A DNA stretch of 64,000 bases. Source: Shewanella canadensis (lineage in GTDB: Bacteria; Pseudomonadota; Gammaproteobacteria; Enterobacterales; Shewanellaceae). Below the pieces are notes generated by a model. That model worked only from the letters and a program-made list of their open reading frames with translations. It made no database searches and was not told the DNA's origin. A program made the position numbers and the translations under genes. The DNA lies in contig NZ_RXNU01000002.1 of NCBI RefSeq assembly GCF_003966225.1, positions 434,001 to 498,000 on the forward strand, given 5' to 3'. Positions 27,502 to 36,210 of this stretch are shown here, piece after piece; the first letter of the stretch is position 1, and each line of letters starts with the position of its first letter.

Positions 27502-29514
27502 ATGAAATATCTTCTTATATTAGTCATGGCACTCTGTTTCCATGCACCTTACCTGGCCGCACAGGCACAAGACTTGTCACACAAGAGTATTGTGTTTGGT
27601 GTTCATTCAAAAACGGCCCCGCTGGAGTGGCGTAACAATGGTGTTGACCAAGGGTTTAACCTCGAGCTAATAGGCAGAATTGGACAACTCATCGATAAAA
27701 GAATCGTTGTCAGACGTAAAACATTTCAGCAACTGCTGACCGATGTTCATGATCCAGACTGCCCTATCGACGTCATCGCCGTTGTCAGCCCGGTCAGCAT
27801 AGACAGAAAGCTCAGTCAGTCTGATCCCATCTATGCCACCCATGCCAAGGCATACACATTGCAGGGGAAATCCTTTATCAACAGCTGGCACGACCTTGTC
27901 GGTAAGCGGGTTGCCATCAAGAAAGGCGCCTTCGTGGACGTCTATATATCGGGTCAGCCACAGGAATTTGAGCGAGTCGATGTAGATCTCTATGAGACCG
28001 GCTTTCAGCTGTTAATCAAGGGAGAGGTCGATGTGGTTCTCGCCGAGAACTTTGTCGCCAGACGTCTCCTCCCGCTTTATCCATCGATAAGAAGTTCCAG
28101 CGATGCACTCATATATGGTTCATTTAATTTTGTGAGTCACAACGTCAACGCGCCCCTGATGGGCCAAATTAACGATGCCCTCAGGCAGTTAAAACTATCC
28201 GGGGAATACGACAGACTCGTCAATAAGTGGTTTGGTACGGGTCGGGAAAAAGTCGATCTCACCTCCACCCAGAAGAATATGTTGTCTCTGGCCATCGCTG
28301 TGAGCATCATCTCGGCACTCGGCATGATATTCACCGGCTATATCAGCAGAAGTCTTCGAAAACGTACCCGTTCACTGAATCTTGAGTTAGCACAACGTCG
28401 CAAGGCCGAACATCAAATATCCAACCTATCTCAACAGTTTCAATCGGTGCTGAATGGGATCCCCCATGGCGTCACGCTATTCAATAGGGAATGTGATTGT
28501 TTGTGGAGTAATGATAATAATAATGACTTACTCAAAAACTCCGAATTTCACTTTACCCATGGTGAACCTTTCGAACTAAAAACCACCCTGCTTGAAGTCT
28601 TAAACAGTCAGAAATCCCTGACTGAAGATATGAGTTTTCTGGATCAATTCTGGCAGCTCCAAATTCACCCCATAGGTGAGGATCAGGCTGTCATCCTATT
28701 GGAGGAAGCCACGGAGCGTCATCAACTCAGACAAGCCAATAATGAAGCGAGCCGCTTAGCCTCATTAGGCGAACTCTCCGCCGGAATCGCCCATGAGATC
28801 AATAACCCTACTGGGATTATTATCCATTCCGTGGCTTTCTTAAATGATGCACTCAAAGATCTTCAGCCGGCAACCGATGCCTACCAGAAACAAAATCCTT
28901 TTTGGCTAATCGCAGGGTTGGAACCGGAACGCGCCCTACATGAACTGCATTATACTTGCCTCAATATCGATGAGGGTGCCACCCGAATAAGCCGGATCGT
29001 GAATGACTTAAAACGCTATGCCTTACCCAATATTGCCACCGAGCACCAAAGATTAAGCCTGAATGAGGTGGTACAGGTGTCACTGCGCTTGACGGCAAAT
29101 CAGATTAAAATATTTAAAATCAGAACCCAACTTCACCAACCAGAGCCGATGATAATGGGCGATGCGCAGCAACTGCATCAAGTACTGATTAATCTTATTC
29201 AAAATGCCTGCCATGCATCGCCCCAAGATGATGGAACGGATACCGATGTCGGCATGATCACAATAGAAACCAGCATTGTGGATGGTAAAGCCTGTTTAAT
29301 CATCTGCGATAACGGTTCTGGTATGGATCAAGCTACGCTACAACGTATAACAGAGCCTTTCTTTACGACTCGTCGCTCCTGTGGCGGCACCGGACTCGGC
29401 TTATCGGTATGCAGCAGAATCATCAAAGAACACAAGGGTGAAATGCAGATAACCTCTCGCCAGGGTAAGGGAACATGCATCAAACTTCTCTTTTCATTGG
29501 AGCAGCTAATATGA
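27502..29514 (+). CDS. Hybrid-type sensor: periplasmic SBP_bac_3 domain fused to histidine kinase
   Basis: 670 residues from ATG 27502 (MKYLLILVMALCFHAPYLAAQAQ, a signal peptide). The frame is open from 27436, but that extension precedes the signal and is unlikely to be translated. Residues about 28-240 form a family-3 solute-binding domain (SIVFGVHSKTAPLEW, GVDQGFNLEL, LVNKWFG end). A TM helix lies near 258-280, then a PAS-like linker, H-box AGIAHEINNPTGII, and ATPase boxes NLIQNACHA, DNGSGM and GGTGLGLSV. It senses a small periplasmic ligand directly. It overlaps the regulator gene by 4 bp. No strong ribosome site is visible. Confidence 0.9.
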   Translation: MKYLLILVMALCFHAPYLAAQAQDLSHKSIVFGVHSKTAPLEWRNNGVDQGFNLELIGRIGQLIDKRIVVRRKTFQQLLTDVHDPDCPIDVIAVVSPVSIDRKLSQSDPIYATHAKAYTLQGKSFINSWHDLVGKRVAIKKGAFVDVYISGQPQEFERVDVDLYETGFQLLIKGEVDVVLAENFVARRLLPLYPSIRSSSDALIYGSFNFVSHNVNAPLMGQINDALRQLKLSGEYDRLVNKWFGTGREKVDLTSTQKNMLSLAIAVSIISALGMIFTGYISRSLRKRTRSLNLELAQRRKAEHQISNLSQQFQSVLNGIPHGVTLFNRECDCLWSNDNNNDLLKNSEFHFTHGEPFELKTTLLEVLNSQKSLTEDMSFLDQFWQLQIHPIGEDQAVILLEEATERHQLRQANNEASRLASLGELSAGIAHEINNPTGIIIHSVAFLNDALKDLQPATDAYQKQNPFWLIAGLEPERALHELHYTCLNIDEGATRISRIVNDLKRYALPNIATEHQRLSLNEVVQVSLRLTANQIKIFKIRTQLHQPEPMIMGDAQQLHQVLINLIQNACHASPQDDGTDTDVGMITIETSIVDGKACLIICDNGSGMDQATLQRITEPFFTTRRSCGGTGLGLSVCSRIIKEHKGEMQITSRQGKGTCIKLLFSLEQLI

Positions 29515-30893
29515 AACTCGCGCGAAATATTTTATTAGTCGATGATGAAGCCTCATGGCTGAGAACCTTAGCCGTTACAATCAATCGACTCGTACCCGAA
29601 GCGCAAGTCGATACCTGTGTCGACAGCAGGCAGGTCGTTAACCGTCTTACTGTGGGCGATTACGCCTTAGTGCTACTCGATCTGACGATGCCATTTCACT
29701 CGGGTGAGACACTGCTCGAGATGATCCGCGCAGACTTTCCGAAGACCCGCGTTATCATAGTAACCGGAGTCAATGAGGTCGATACTGCGGTTCGCTGCAT
29801 CAAAAACGGCGCCTATGATTACTTTATCAAGACAGACAATGTTGACGACCTGGCCCGAACGGTACGCAGAGCCCTTGAAGTTGTTGGCTTGGAAAGAAAC
29901 TACCTGCGGATAAAAGAGAGCTTCTTGAGCCGCACCCTGAGTCAGCCGGAGGCCTTCAATAATATTTTGACCTGTGAACCCGCCCTGCTGGATCAGTTCA
30001 GATATTTGGAAGCCGTCGCGCTAAGCCCCGAGCCCATCCTCATCTTCGGTGAGAGCGGTACGGGAAAAGATGAATTTGCCAAGTCTTGCCATAAACTCTG
30101 TTGTCCCGATGCCCCCTTCATCAACGTGAACCTTGCCGGGATCGGTACCGACGCGTTTGAACTACAGCTGTTCGGGCAGCTCCATACCCACGAAGACGGT
30201 CAGGTTTCCGCTCAGGCAGGCGTGTTACATCAAGTCAATACCGGACTGCTCTATCTCAATGAGATTGGCGATCTGCCCTTAGAAGCCCAGGCAAAACTGG
30301 TCGATGTGATCGAGCATAAACAGTACTATCCGATAGGCAGCGATCGCCCCTACCCGGTTAACTGTAAGATCATCACCTCGACTCAAAACGATCTGCTGGC
30401 ACTGAATCAGGCCGGAAAGTTTCGCAGCGATCTGCTATACCGATTGCGTTCACACAAGATAAAATTACCCCCACTGAGAAACCGTACTCTAGATCTCTCT
30501 ATGCTCATCAACCACTTTATCGCCCTGGCGGCTGAAGAGATGGATCTCGATGCCCCGCAGCAACCCGGAAACTTAGCGAGCCAACTGGCAGACTACGCCT
30601 TCCCGGGAAATCTTCATGAACTGAAAGGCATGGTCTTCGATGCGGTGAGCCGCAGCGATGGCGTTCAACTCAATATCTCCCCCTTCATGGAGGCGATAAA
30701 AGAGCAAAAAGGCGACCGTGAGTCTCCACAAAACGTTCTGGTTTTTCCAAAGAGTTTGCCAACCTTAGCCGAGATGAGTAATGCACTGATTAATGAGGCC
30801 ATGAGCCGCACGGCAAATAATCAAACCGCTGCGGCGCAGATGCTGGGCATAAGCCAAAGTGCCCTGAGCAGACGAATGACAAAGGAGAAATAA
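29511..30893 (+). CDS. NtrC-like response regulator without the GAFTGA loop
   Basis: 460 residues from ATG 29511, which overlaps the kinase stop (ATGA) and follows GGAG at about 29499. Receiver domain: NILLVDDEASWL with phospho-acceptor Asp in LVLLDLTMP and Lys in YFIKTDN. AAA+ domain: Walker A GESGTGKDEFAK is intact and the arginine region FRSDLLYRL is present. The segment that should read GAFTGA instead reads FGQLHTHEDGQVSAQ, and Walker B is GLLYLNEIG instead of LFLDEIG. The C-terminus is a Fis-type helix-turn-helix (NQTAAAQMLGISQSALSRRM). It is probably a DNA-binding regulator that does not open sigma-54 promoters in the usual way. Confidence 0.9.
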   Translation: MKLARNILLVDDEASWLRTLAVTINRLVPEAQVDTCVDSRQVVNRLTVGDYALVLLDLTMPFHSGETLLEMIRADFPKTRVIIVTGVNEVDTAVRCIKNGAYDYFIKTDNVDDLARTVRRALEVVGLERNYLRIKESFLSRTLSQPEAFNNILTCEPALLDQFRYLEAVALSPEPILIFGESGTGKDEFAKSCHKLCCPDAPFINVNLAGIGTDAFELQLFGQLHTHEDGQVSAQAGVLHQVNTGLLYLNEIGDLPLEAQAKLVDVIEHKQYYPIGSDRPYPVNCKIITSTQNDLLALNQAGKFRSDLLYRLRSHKIKLPPLRNRTLDLSMLINHFIALAAEEMDLDAPQQPGNLASQLADYAFPGNLHELKGMVFDAVSRSDGVQLNISPFMEAIKEQKGDRESPQNVLVFPKSLPTLAEMSNALINEAMSRTANNQTAAAQMLGISQSALSRRMTKEK

Positions 30894-30912
30894 CGGTTAA
30901 TCCAATCGATAA

Positions 30913-30964
30913 TAAGCCCAGGCTACTCCGCACGATCTGAATCGGAGTTATAGAAGTGGGCTTA
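30913..30964. terminator. Two-part hairpin between convergent signalling genes
   Basis: TAAGCCCA (30913-30920) pairs with TGGGCTTA (30957-30964), and inside it ACTCCG (30925-30930) pairs with CGGAGT (30943-30948). It lies 20 bp after the regulator stop and overlaps the stop codon of the facing kinase gene. There is no long T tract, so terminator function is tentative. Confidence 0.5.
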
Positions 30965-33004
30965 ATCTTCGACAGGGCAAGTGATTATGAACTCAGTTCC
31001 TTGCCCTAATGTCGACCTTACTTTGATGTCACCATGAAGTTTTTGTTTAACTATGTTGTAGACAATACTGAGCCCCAAGCCACTCCCGCCATTACCGCGT
31101 TTCGTGGTGAAAAATGGCTCGAATATACTGCTGCAATTTTTTTCTGGAATGCCTTTGCCATTATCGGAAACCGTTATGGTTAGCAGGTCCTCGGTCATCG
31201 ATGCATCGATAATTAACCCTCCATCCCGGTAACCGGTAAAACCATGGATTAATGAATTAAGGATTAAATTCGTAAACACTTGATAGAAGTCCCCCGGATA
31301 GGAGTTAACGACAATATCCTCCCGAACTCTATTGGATATTTCGACAGGATATTTTTTGGTCTCCGGAGACAAGCTGGTCAGTAATGATTCTATCAATTCG
31401 CGAAGTACAAACTTCTCTTTGTGAAGGTTCGTTTGCTCGACGGCCACTAATTTGAAGTCTCTCACCAGTGAAGCGGACCGCTTAAGGTTTTTCTCCAACA
31501 GGGTACACGCCGCTTTAATATCATCCAGATACTGTTTAAATACCGCTTCAGTCAGCTCGTCGCTACTGTAACTCTGCTCTAAGATGGTTAACTCCCTTAG
31601 CAGGAGCGAAGATGCCGTGATGGCAACACCTATAGGGGTATTCAACTCATGGGCAAAACCGGCAACCAGCCCCCCCAGCGCCGCCATCTTCTCCGACTCG
31701 ATGAGCTGTGACTGCATCGCTTGCAAGTTTTTCATCGACAGATTTAATTTTTTATAACTTTCTGCAAGTGCAGCCTCTTTATTCTGCCGCAAATCAATCT
31801 CATTGGTTAATTCTAAGGTACGCTCTTCGACCTGCTGCTCTAACGTTTCTCTGGCCAGAGAGAGGGCATGAGACATCTGGTTAAAGCAGAGTGCCAACTC
31901 ATAACTCTCCCTGAAGCCTTCAGGCTTTATTCTGGCGTCAGTCTCACCCGAGGTAATGGACCGGGTCATCTGTGTCATGGACTCGAATGGTTTAGCCAAC
32001 ATGCTTCCAAGCAAGCCAGAAACAAGCAAAACGCCAATCAGAACCACAAACAATATCAGCAGCCCCAGTTGAAAAATCTGATCGTAAACCTGAACGACCT
32101 CACTCATATCCTCCTTGAACACTAATCCCCACTGTACTGACGGGATATAACGTGAAGCCGCCAGCACTTCCACTGCGCGATAATCAATATCGACACCGAT
32201 ATGCCTTCGACCCGACAGAGCCTTAGAAAGTGACTCGGATAACGCCGAAATCGGTTGGGGTTCGCCTACGATCGCATCGGCATCATATTTAAGCTCGACC
32301 TGATAACTGAAATAATCTCCCTGTCTGGCCGCAACAACGACCTCTCTACTCGACCTTGAACCGCCTACCTCTAAGGTCACCTTCTGAATGATCTGACTGT
32401 CGACCTGAAGCACGACTATGCCTATCAGACGCCCCTGAACTAACACAGGAGAGCCTATAAATGCCACCGCCTGCTCACTCGGACCGTCATACTCAAAGCT
32501 CGATGAGGAGGACTCCAGAAAATACTTAGCTCGTTTTACAACAAAATTTAAGCCACTAACCGTCTCAGGATCAAGATTTACCTTTGACGGAAAATGGCTA
32601 TTCATCCCTAACGAAAACAGGAGATCACCAGAGGCAGAGATAAGTAACAGATCGAGGTAACCATCATCTTGGTAGTGTTGGTATCGCTTCTTTAGCTCGG
32701 CCAGTAGTTGAGGATATTGCTGGGCCTGCTCACCGCCATGGCGATATAGAGGGGAGAGTTGAGAGAAGGCTTCTACCGTTTCGACCGACTGCGACAGACT
32801 AAATACATCCGAGATTCGTTCGCTTATATAGTCTTCAATCTGTTTCACCTTATTATCGGCAAACTGAGATAGGTGTACCTGCTCCTGTTGCAAGAAAGCG
32901 TGCTTGAAAGAACTGAGATATAGACCGGATAAGATCACAGTCGGAGTCATGACACTTAAAAGTAGCCAGACAAAAAGCATGGTCGATAAGTTATACCGTC
33001 TCAT
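30962..33004 (-). CDS. Sensor histidine kinase with periplasmic Cache-type domain
   Basis: 680 residues. TM1 lies at about 8-30, a large periplasmic sensor of double-Cache type at about 35-295, TM2 at about 308-332, HAMP at about 333-385, then a coiled coil. The H-box is GLVAGFAHELNTPIGV. ATPase boxes are NLILNSLIHG, DNGKGI and GGSGLGLSIV. There is no receiver domain and no response regulator in its own operon. Its start overlaps the stop of the upstream binding-protein gene by 4 bp (ATGA), so the two are translated together and likely work as one sensor. The convergent NtrC-like regulator is a possible target. Confidence 0.92.
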   Translation of the reverse strand: MRRYNLSTMLFVWLLLSVMTPTVILSGLYLSSFKHAFLQQEQVHLSQFADNKVKQIEDYISERISDVFSLSQSVETVEAFSQLSPLYRHGGEQAQQYPQLLAELKKRYQHYQDDGYLDLLLISASGDLLFSLGMNSHFPSKVNLDPETVSGLNFVVKRAKYFLESSSSSFEYDGPSEQAVAFIGSPVLVQGRLIGIVVLQVDSQIIQKVTLEVGGSRSSREVVVAARQGDYFSYQVELKYDADAIVGEPQPISALSESLSKALSGRRHIGVDIDYRAVEVLAASRYIPSVQWGLVFKEDMSEVVQVYDQIFQLGLLILFVVLIGVLLVSGLLGSMLAKPFESMTQMTRSITSGETDARIKPEGFRESYELALCFNQMSHALSLARETLEQQVEERTLELTNEIDLRQNKEAALAESYKKLNLSMKNLQAMQSQLIESEKMAALGGLVAGFAHELNTPIGVAITASSLLLRELTILEQSYSSDELTEAVFKQYLDDIKAACTLLEKNLKRSASLVRDFKLVAVEQTNLHKEKFVLRELIESLLTSLSPETKKYPVEISNRVREDIVVNSYPGDFYQVFTNLILNSLIHGFTGYRDGGLIIDASMTEDLLTITVSDNGKGIPEKNCSSIFEPFFTTKRGNGGSGLGLSIVYNIVKQKLHGDIKVRSTLGQGTEFIITCPVED

Positions 33005-34236
33005 CGATACTTGAGCTCCTGCAGGCGTTGCAGCCAGATCGACCGGCTGTGATACTTGGGGAAAGGTGTGGGCCTGATGGGGGAATCACTTCGCCAGACT
33101 ATTTCAAACTGTCCATCACTTTGTACCCGCCCGATGCGCACCGTTTTCCACAAATGTTGACTGCCCATGTCAACTGAGACGATACCTTGAGGTGCATTGA
33201 GACTCTGATAGCCTAGGGCATGTTTAACCCTCAGTGGATCGAAGGTACCAGCCGCTGCCACCCCCTGAACCCACAACTTAATACCGATATAGGTTGCCTC
33301 CATAGGATCGTTAACGACCCGCTCTTTACCAAAGCGCGCTTTAAACGCACTTACAAATTGCCGATTCTCAGGGCTATCGATGCTCTGGAAATAGTTCCAG
33401 ACGGCATAATGCCCCAACATTTGATCGATGCCGATGGCTAATACCTCAGGTTCGGCAATGCTAAAAGAGACCACCTTGGTCTCCTGTAGCCCACTCAGGC
33501 CATTGAAAAATGCGATATTACTGTCACCGTTAATGGTATTGAACACCAGATCCGGCTTCAGCCTGCGAATATCTTCAATAGCACGAGAGATATCTGATGA
33601 TCCCAGGGGCAGGTACATCTCTCCCAGAGGCTCAATACCACGGTTTTTCAGCTGATCCTTAATCAGCATATTAGCGGCTCGGGGGAAGATATAATCGGAG
33701 CCAAGGAGGTAGACGCTCTGGCCTATATTTTCCAGCGCCCAGTGAACACCGGGTATGATCTGCTGATTCGGTGTGGCTCCCGTGTAGATAATATTCGGCG
33801 ACTGTTCCAGCCCCTCATATTGCAGTGGGTAGAACAGCAGATGCTCATAACGTTCAACAATAGGCTTAACCGCGATACGGCTACTCGAGGTCCAGCAACC
33901 AAAGAGTACCGCAACCCGTTCCTGAACAATGAGTCGCTCCGCCTCCTTTGAAAACTGCCACCAGTTCGATGCACCGTCGGCCAAAACAGGTTCTAACTGT
34001 CTTCCCAATACCCCACCACTGGCATTAATCTCTTCGATTGCCATGATAAGCACATCGACCAGATCTCGTTCACTGAATGCCATCGTGCCGCTCATAGAGT
34101 GCAAGATACCAACCTTTATGGTGGCATCATCTTTTGTATCACAGGCAACAATGCCCACAGCAAGAAGTATGGCTATCGCTAACCATCTCCACCTGCAGAG
34201 ATACCCTTGAGGTGTGCACTCTCTTTCCATTGCCAT
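33001..34236 (-). CDS. UrtA/AmiC-like periplasmic binding lipoprotein coupled to a kinase
   Basis: 411 residues. A hydrophobic segment ends in the lipobox VGIVAC (Cys about residue 32). The rest is a type I periplasmic binding fold: IKVGILHSMSGTMAFSE start, ELEP-like VLADGASNWWQFSKEAERLI, LFGCWTSSSR, and LLGSDYIFPRAAN. These segments resemble UrtA and AmiC, which bind urea or short amides. There is no permease or ATPase gene nearby; the next gene is a histidine kinase overlapping by 4 bp. This suggests a sensory rather than a transport role. The start could also be the in-frame ATG two codons later. Confidence 0.88.
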   Translation of the reverse strand: MAMERECTPQGYLCRWRWLAIAILLAVGIVACDTKDDATIKVGILHSMSGTMAFSERDLVDVLIMAIEEINASGGVLGRQLEPVLADGASNWWQFSKEAERLIVQERVAVLFGCWTSSSRIAVKPIVERYEHLLFYPLQYEGLEQSPNIIYTGATPNQQIIPGVHWALENIGQSVYLLGSDYIFPRAANMLIKDQLKNRGIEPLGEMYLPLGSSDISRAIEDIRRLKPDLVFNTINGDSNIAFFNGLSGLQETKVVSFSIAEPEVLAIGIDQMLGHYAVWNYFQSIDSPENRQFVSAFKARFGKERVVNDPMEATYIGIKLWVQGVAAAGTFDPLRVKHALGYQSLNAPQGIVSVDMGSQHLWKTVRIGRVQSDGQFEIVWRSDSPIRPTPFPKYHSRSIWLQRLQELKYR

Positions 34237-34322
34237 AGGTCATTGTCGTAAAACTGGATTCACCAAGTTTAATTTTGGCAGATAAGTGAGGTTTATCCAC
34301 TCGAAGGGAGGTGGGATGCAGG

Positions 34323-34356
34323 CAAAAAAAAAGCCCACAGAGTTAATCTGTGGGCT
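34323..34356 (-). terminator. Rho-independent terminator of the symporter gene
   Basis: AGCCCACAG pairs with CTGTGGGCT around a 6-7 nt loop. On the minus strand it is followed by nine T. It lies about 45 bp past the stop codon of the SLC1-type symporter gene. Confidence 0.9.
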
Positions 34357-34398
34357 GTTCCGATTTTGACTTTTTGCTTTTAGCGTTCAGCGAATCAT

Positions 34399-35673
34399 TT
34401 ATGCCTGATTGGTTTCTTGAACCGGAAGGGCTCCGGCATCGCTCTCATCCTCGACACCTTTCTCGGTTTCATCGACAATAGTCAGGACAGCCGCATCACC
34501 AACCACGTTACAAGATGTCAGCACCATATCGATCAGCCTATCTAACGCTGCCACAATGGCGAATGCTTCTACTGGCAGGCCCATTTGGTGAATGAGCACA
34601 CCTATCATCACCATTCCGCCACCGGGAACACCACCGGCTCCCACCGACAGCAAGAAGATGCTGAATAACAAGGCGGGAAGTTGATCCATCGCAATAGGTG
34701 CGCCAAAGGCATTAGCAACGAAGAAGATGGCAATAGTGATATAGATAGACACTCCGCCCATATTCATGGTCGCCCCAAGGGGGACACCAAAGCCCGCAAT
34801 AGCACGCTTAACGCCTAACTTATCGGTCAAGGTTCGCATGGTCACAGGAATGGTAGCATTCGAGCTTGCAGTAGAGAGTGAGAATAAGATCTGTTCCCGG
34901 GTTTTAGCCCGGAACTCTTTCGCCGATACTGAGGTAAAGGCACCGACCGCCATCGGATAGACGATGAAGATCCACGTCAACAACAGGCCTAAAATAACGA
35001 CCAGATACTCGAGTACACTCAGGAAGATACTCGCCTCGAGTGTTGCACCCAGCTTCAGCATCAAGGCGAAAACACCAATGGGAGCCAGCTGCATCACAAC
35101 AGTAATAAGCTTCATCATCAGCTTATTGCCTTCCTGGAACCCTTGCACCAACAGGGGTACGGCATCACCCAGAGACTTAATCACACCGCCAAAAAGCAAT
35201 GCCATGAAGATGACCTGTAGCATGTTACCCGAGGTGAAAGCCGCGACCGGGTTATTAGGAACAATATTAACGATGAGCTGAACCAGATTAGGGAGCTCTG
35301 TTGCGGTAATTTCAGCGCCCGTCCCACCTGACATATCTACACCTAAGCCAGGCTGCAGTAGCAGTGCCACCGTCAATGCCGCAAATATTGCGACTAGCGT
35401 GTTGATGATGTAGAAACCAAATGTTTTCCCGCCTAAACGACCGAAGCTCTTTAGGTCATCAAGCTCCAAAACACCACATACGATACTGACAAACACCAGC
35501 GGCACGACCAGCATCATGATCATATTGACGAACATGGTACCGACACCGGAGGAGAGTTCGACCACAGTACCGGAAAAGAAGCCGATATCGCCGAGAAGGT
35601 ATTGAATAATGGAGCCGAATATTAATCCGGAGAACAGACCGATAAAGATCCGCGTAGAAAGTGATTTTGTCAT
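34399..35673 (-). CDS. Dicarboxylate/amino acid:cation symporter (DAACS, SLC1 type)
   Basis: 424 residues, about eight TM helices and two re-entrant loops. The serine-rich loop is SLSTASSNATIP (about 270-281), the cation/substrate motif is GATMNMGG (about 305-312), and helix 8 contains DRLIDMVLTSCNVVGDAA. These are the hallmarks of the GltP/DctA family. It imports glutamate, aspartate or C4-dicarboxylates with H+ or Na+; the exact substrate is unresolved. It is next to fumarate-respiration and sensor genes, which makes a dicarboxylate attractive, but this is only inference. Single-gene unit with its own terminator. Confidence 0.92.
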   Translation of the reverse strand: MTKSLSTRIFIGLFSGLIFGSIIQYLLGDIGFFSGTVVELSSGVGTMFVNMIMMLVVPLVFVSIVCGVLELDDLKSFGRLGGKTFGFYIINTLVAIFAALTVALLLQPGLGVDMSGGTGAEITATELPNLVQLIVNIVPNNPVAAFTSGNMLQVIFMALLFGGVIKSLGDAVPLLVQGFQEGNKLMMKLITVVMQLAPIGVFALMLKLGATLEASIFLSVLEYLVVILGLLLTWIFIVYPMAVGAFTSVSAKEFRAKTREQILFSLSTASSNATIPVTMRTLTDKLGVKRAIAGFGVPLGATMNMGGVSIYITIAIFFVANAFGAPIAMDQLPALLFSIFLLSVGAGGVPGGGMVMIGVLIHQMGLPVEAFAIVAALDRLIDMVLTSCNVVGDAAVLTIVDETEKGVEDESDAGALPVQETNQA

Positions 35674-36205
35674 ATGCCTGCCTTCAATTCGGCACCTCTT
35701 TTTGCGTGCCTTTTTAATTCAACATCGGACACTTTTAGTGCAGATGCCTTTTAATTGAGGGAATGAGTTCCCTTCTTTGCAACCGATAGTGAATCATGCT
35801 GGCCACAATTTCAATCAGAATCGAAAATATGCAATTTGATACAATTTCATAACCCTCACATAAACAAGCATAAAAACACGAACAAACAGACAGTAACGCT
35901 GCCGACACCAATAATAACTTTTACATCACTACCATTTATGCAACACGTGCACCAGCGCGGACACACTTTCAATAGTCAATACGCCTGACACGCAACGCCG
36001 AAGCAGTGGATTACGCTGACAAATAAACGCATAGCAGAGCGGAAAGCCAGTAATAAGCTCACATCAGGATAGTTAGTTTGTTTTTTGGTTAAAAAAAAGC
36101 CGTTGATGGGGGAAACCTATCAACGGCCCTTACAGTGCACAAGTCCATATTAAGACTGAGTATTTAAGACAAGGTATTTAAGGCGAGGTATTTAAGACAT
36201 AGTAT
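35674..36205. other. Intergenic region between symporter and SMC-like operon
   Basis: About 530 bp. Left part: AT-rich promoter region of the symporter. Right part: the terminator of the SMC-like operon (36091-36127) and a 14 bp tandem repeat that runs up to the stop codon. No ORF is credible. Confidence 0.6.
36091..36127 (-). terminator. Rho-independent terminator of the SMC-like operon
   Basis: GCCGTTGAT (36099-36107) pairs with ATCAACGGC (36119-36127). On the minus strand it is followed by eight T. It lies 79 bp past the stop codon of the last gene of the operon. Confidence 0.9.
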
Positions 36206-36210
36206 TTAAG
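36154..36210. repeat. 14 bp (2 x 7) tandem repeat at the operon 3' end
   Basis: The unit GTATTTAAGACAAG recurs at 36160, 36174, 36188 and 36202 (last one partial), with small changes. It splits into alternating heptamers of the CNAGGTA and TTTAAGN type. The final copy includes the stop codon of the minus-strand gene, and every copy contains a TAA in that orientation. Confidence 0.8.
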
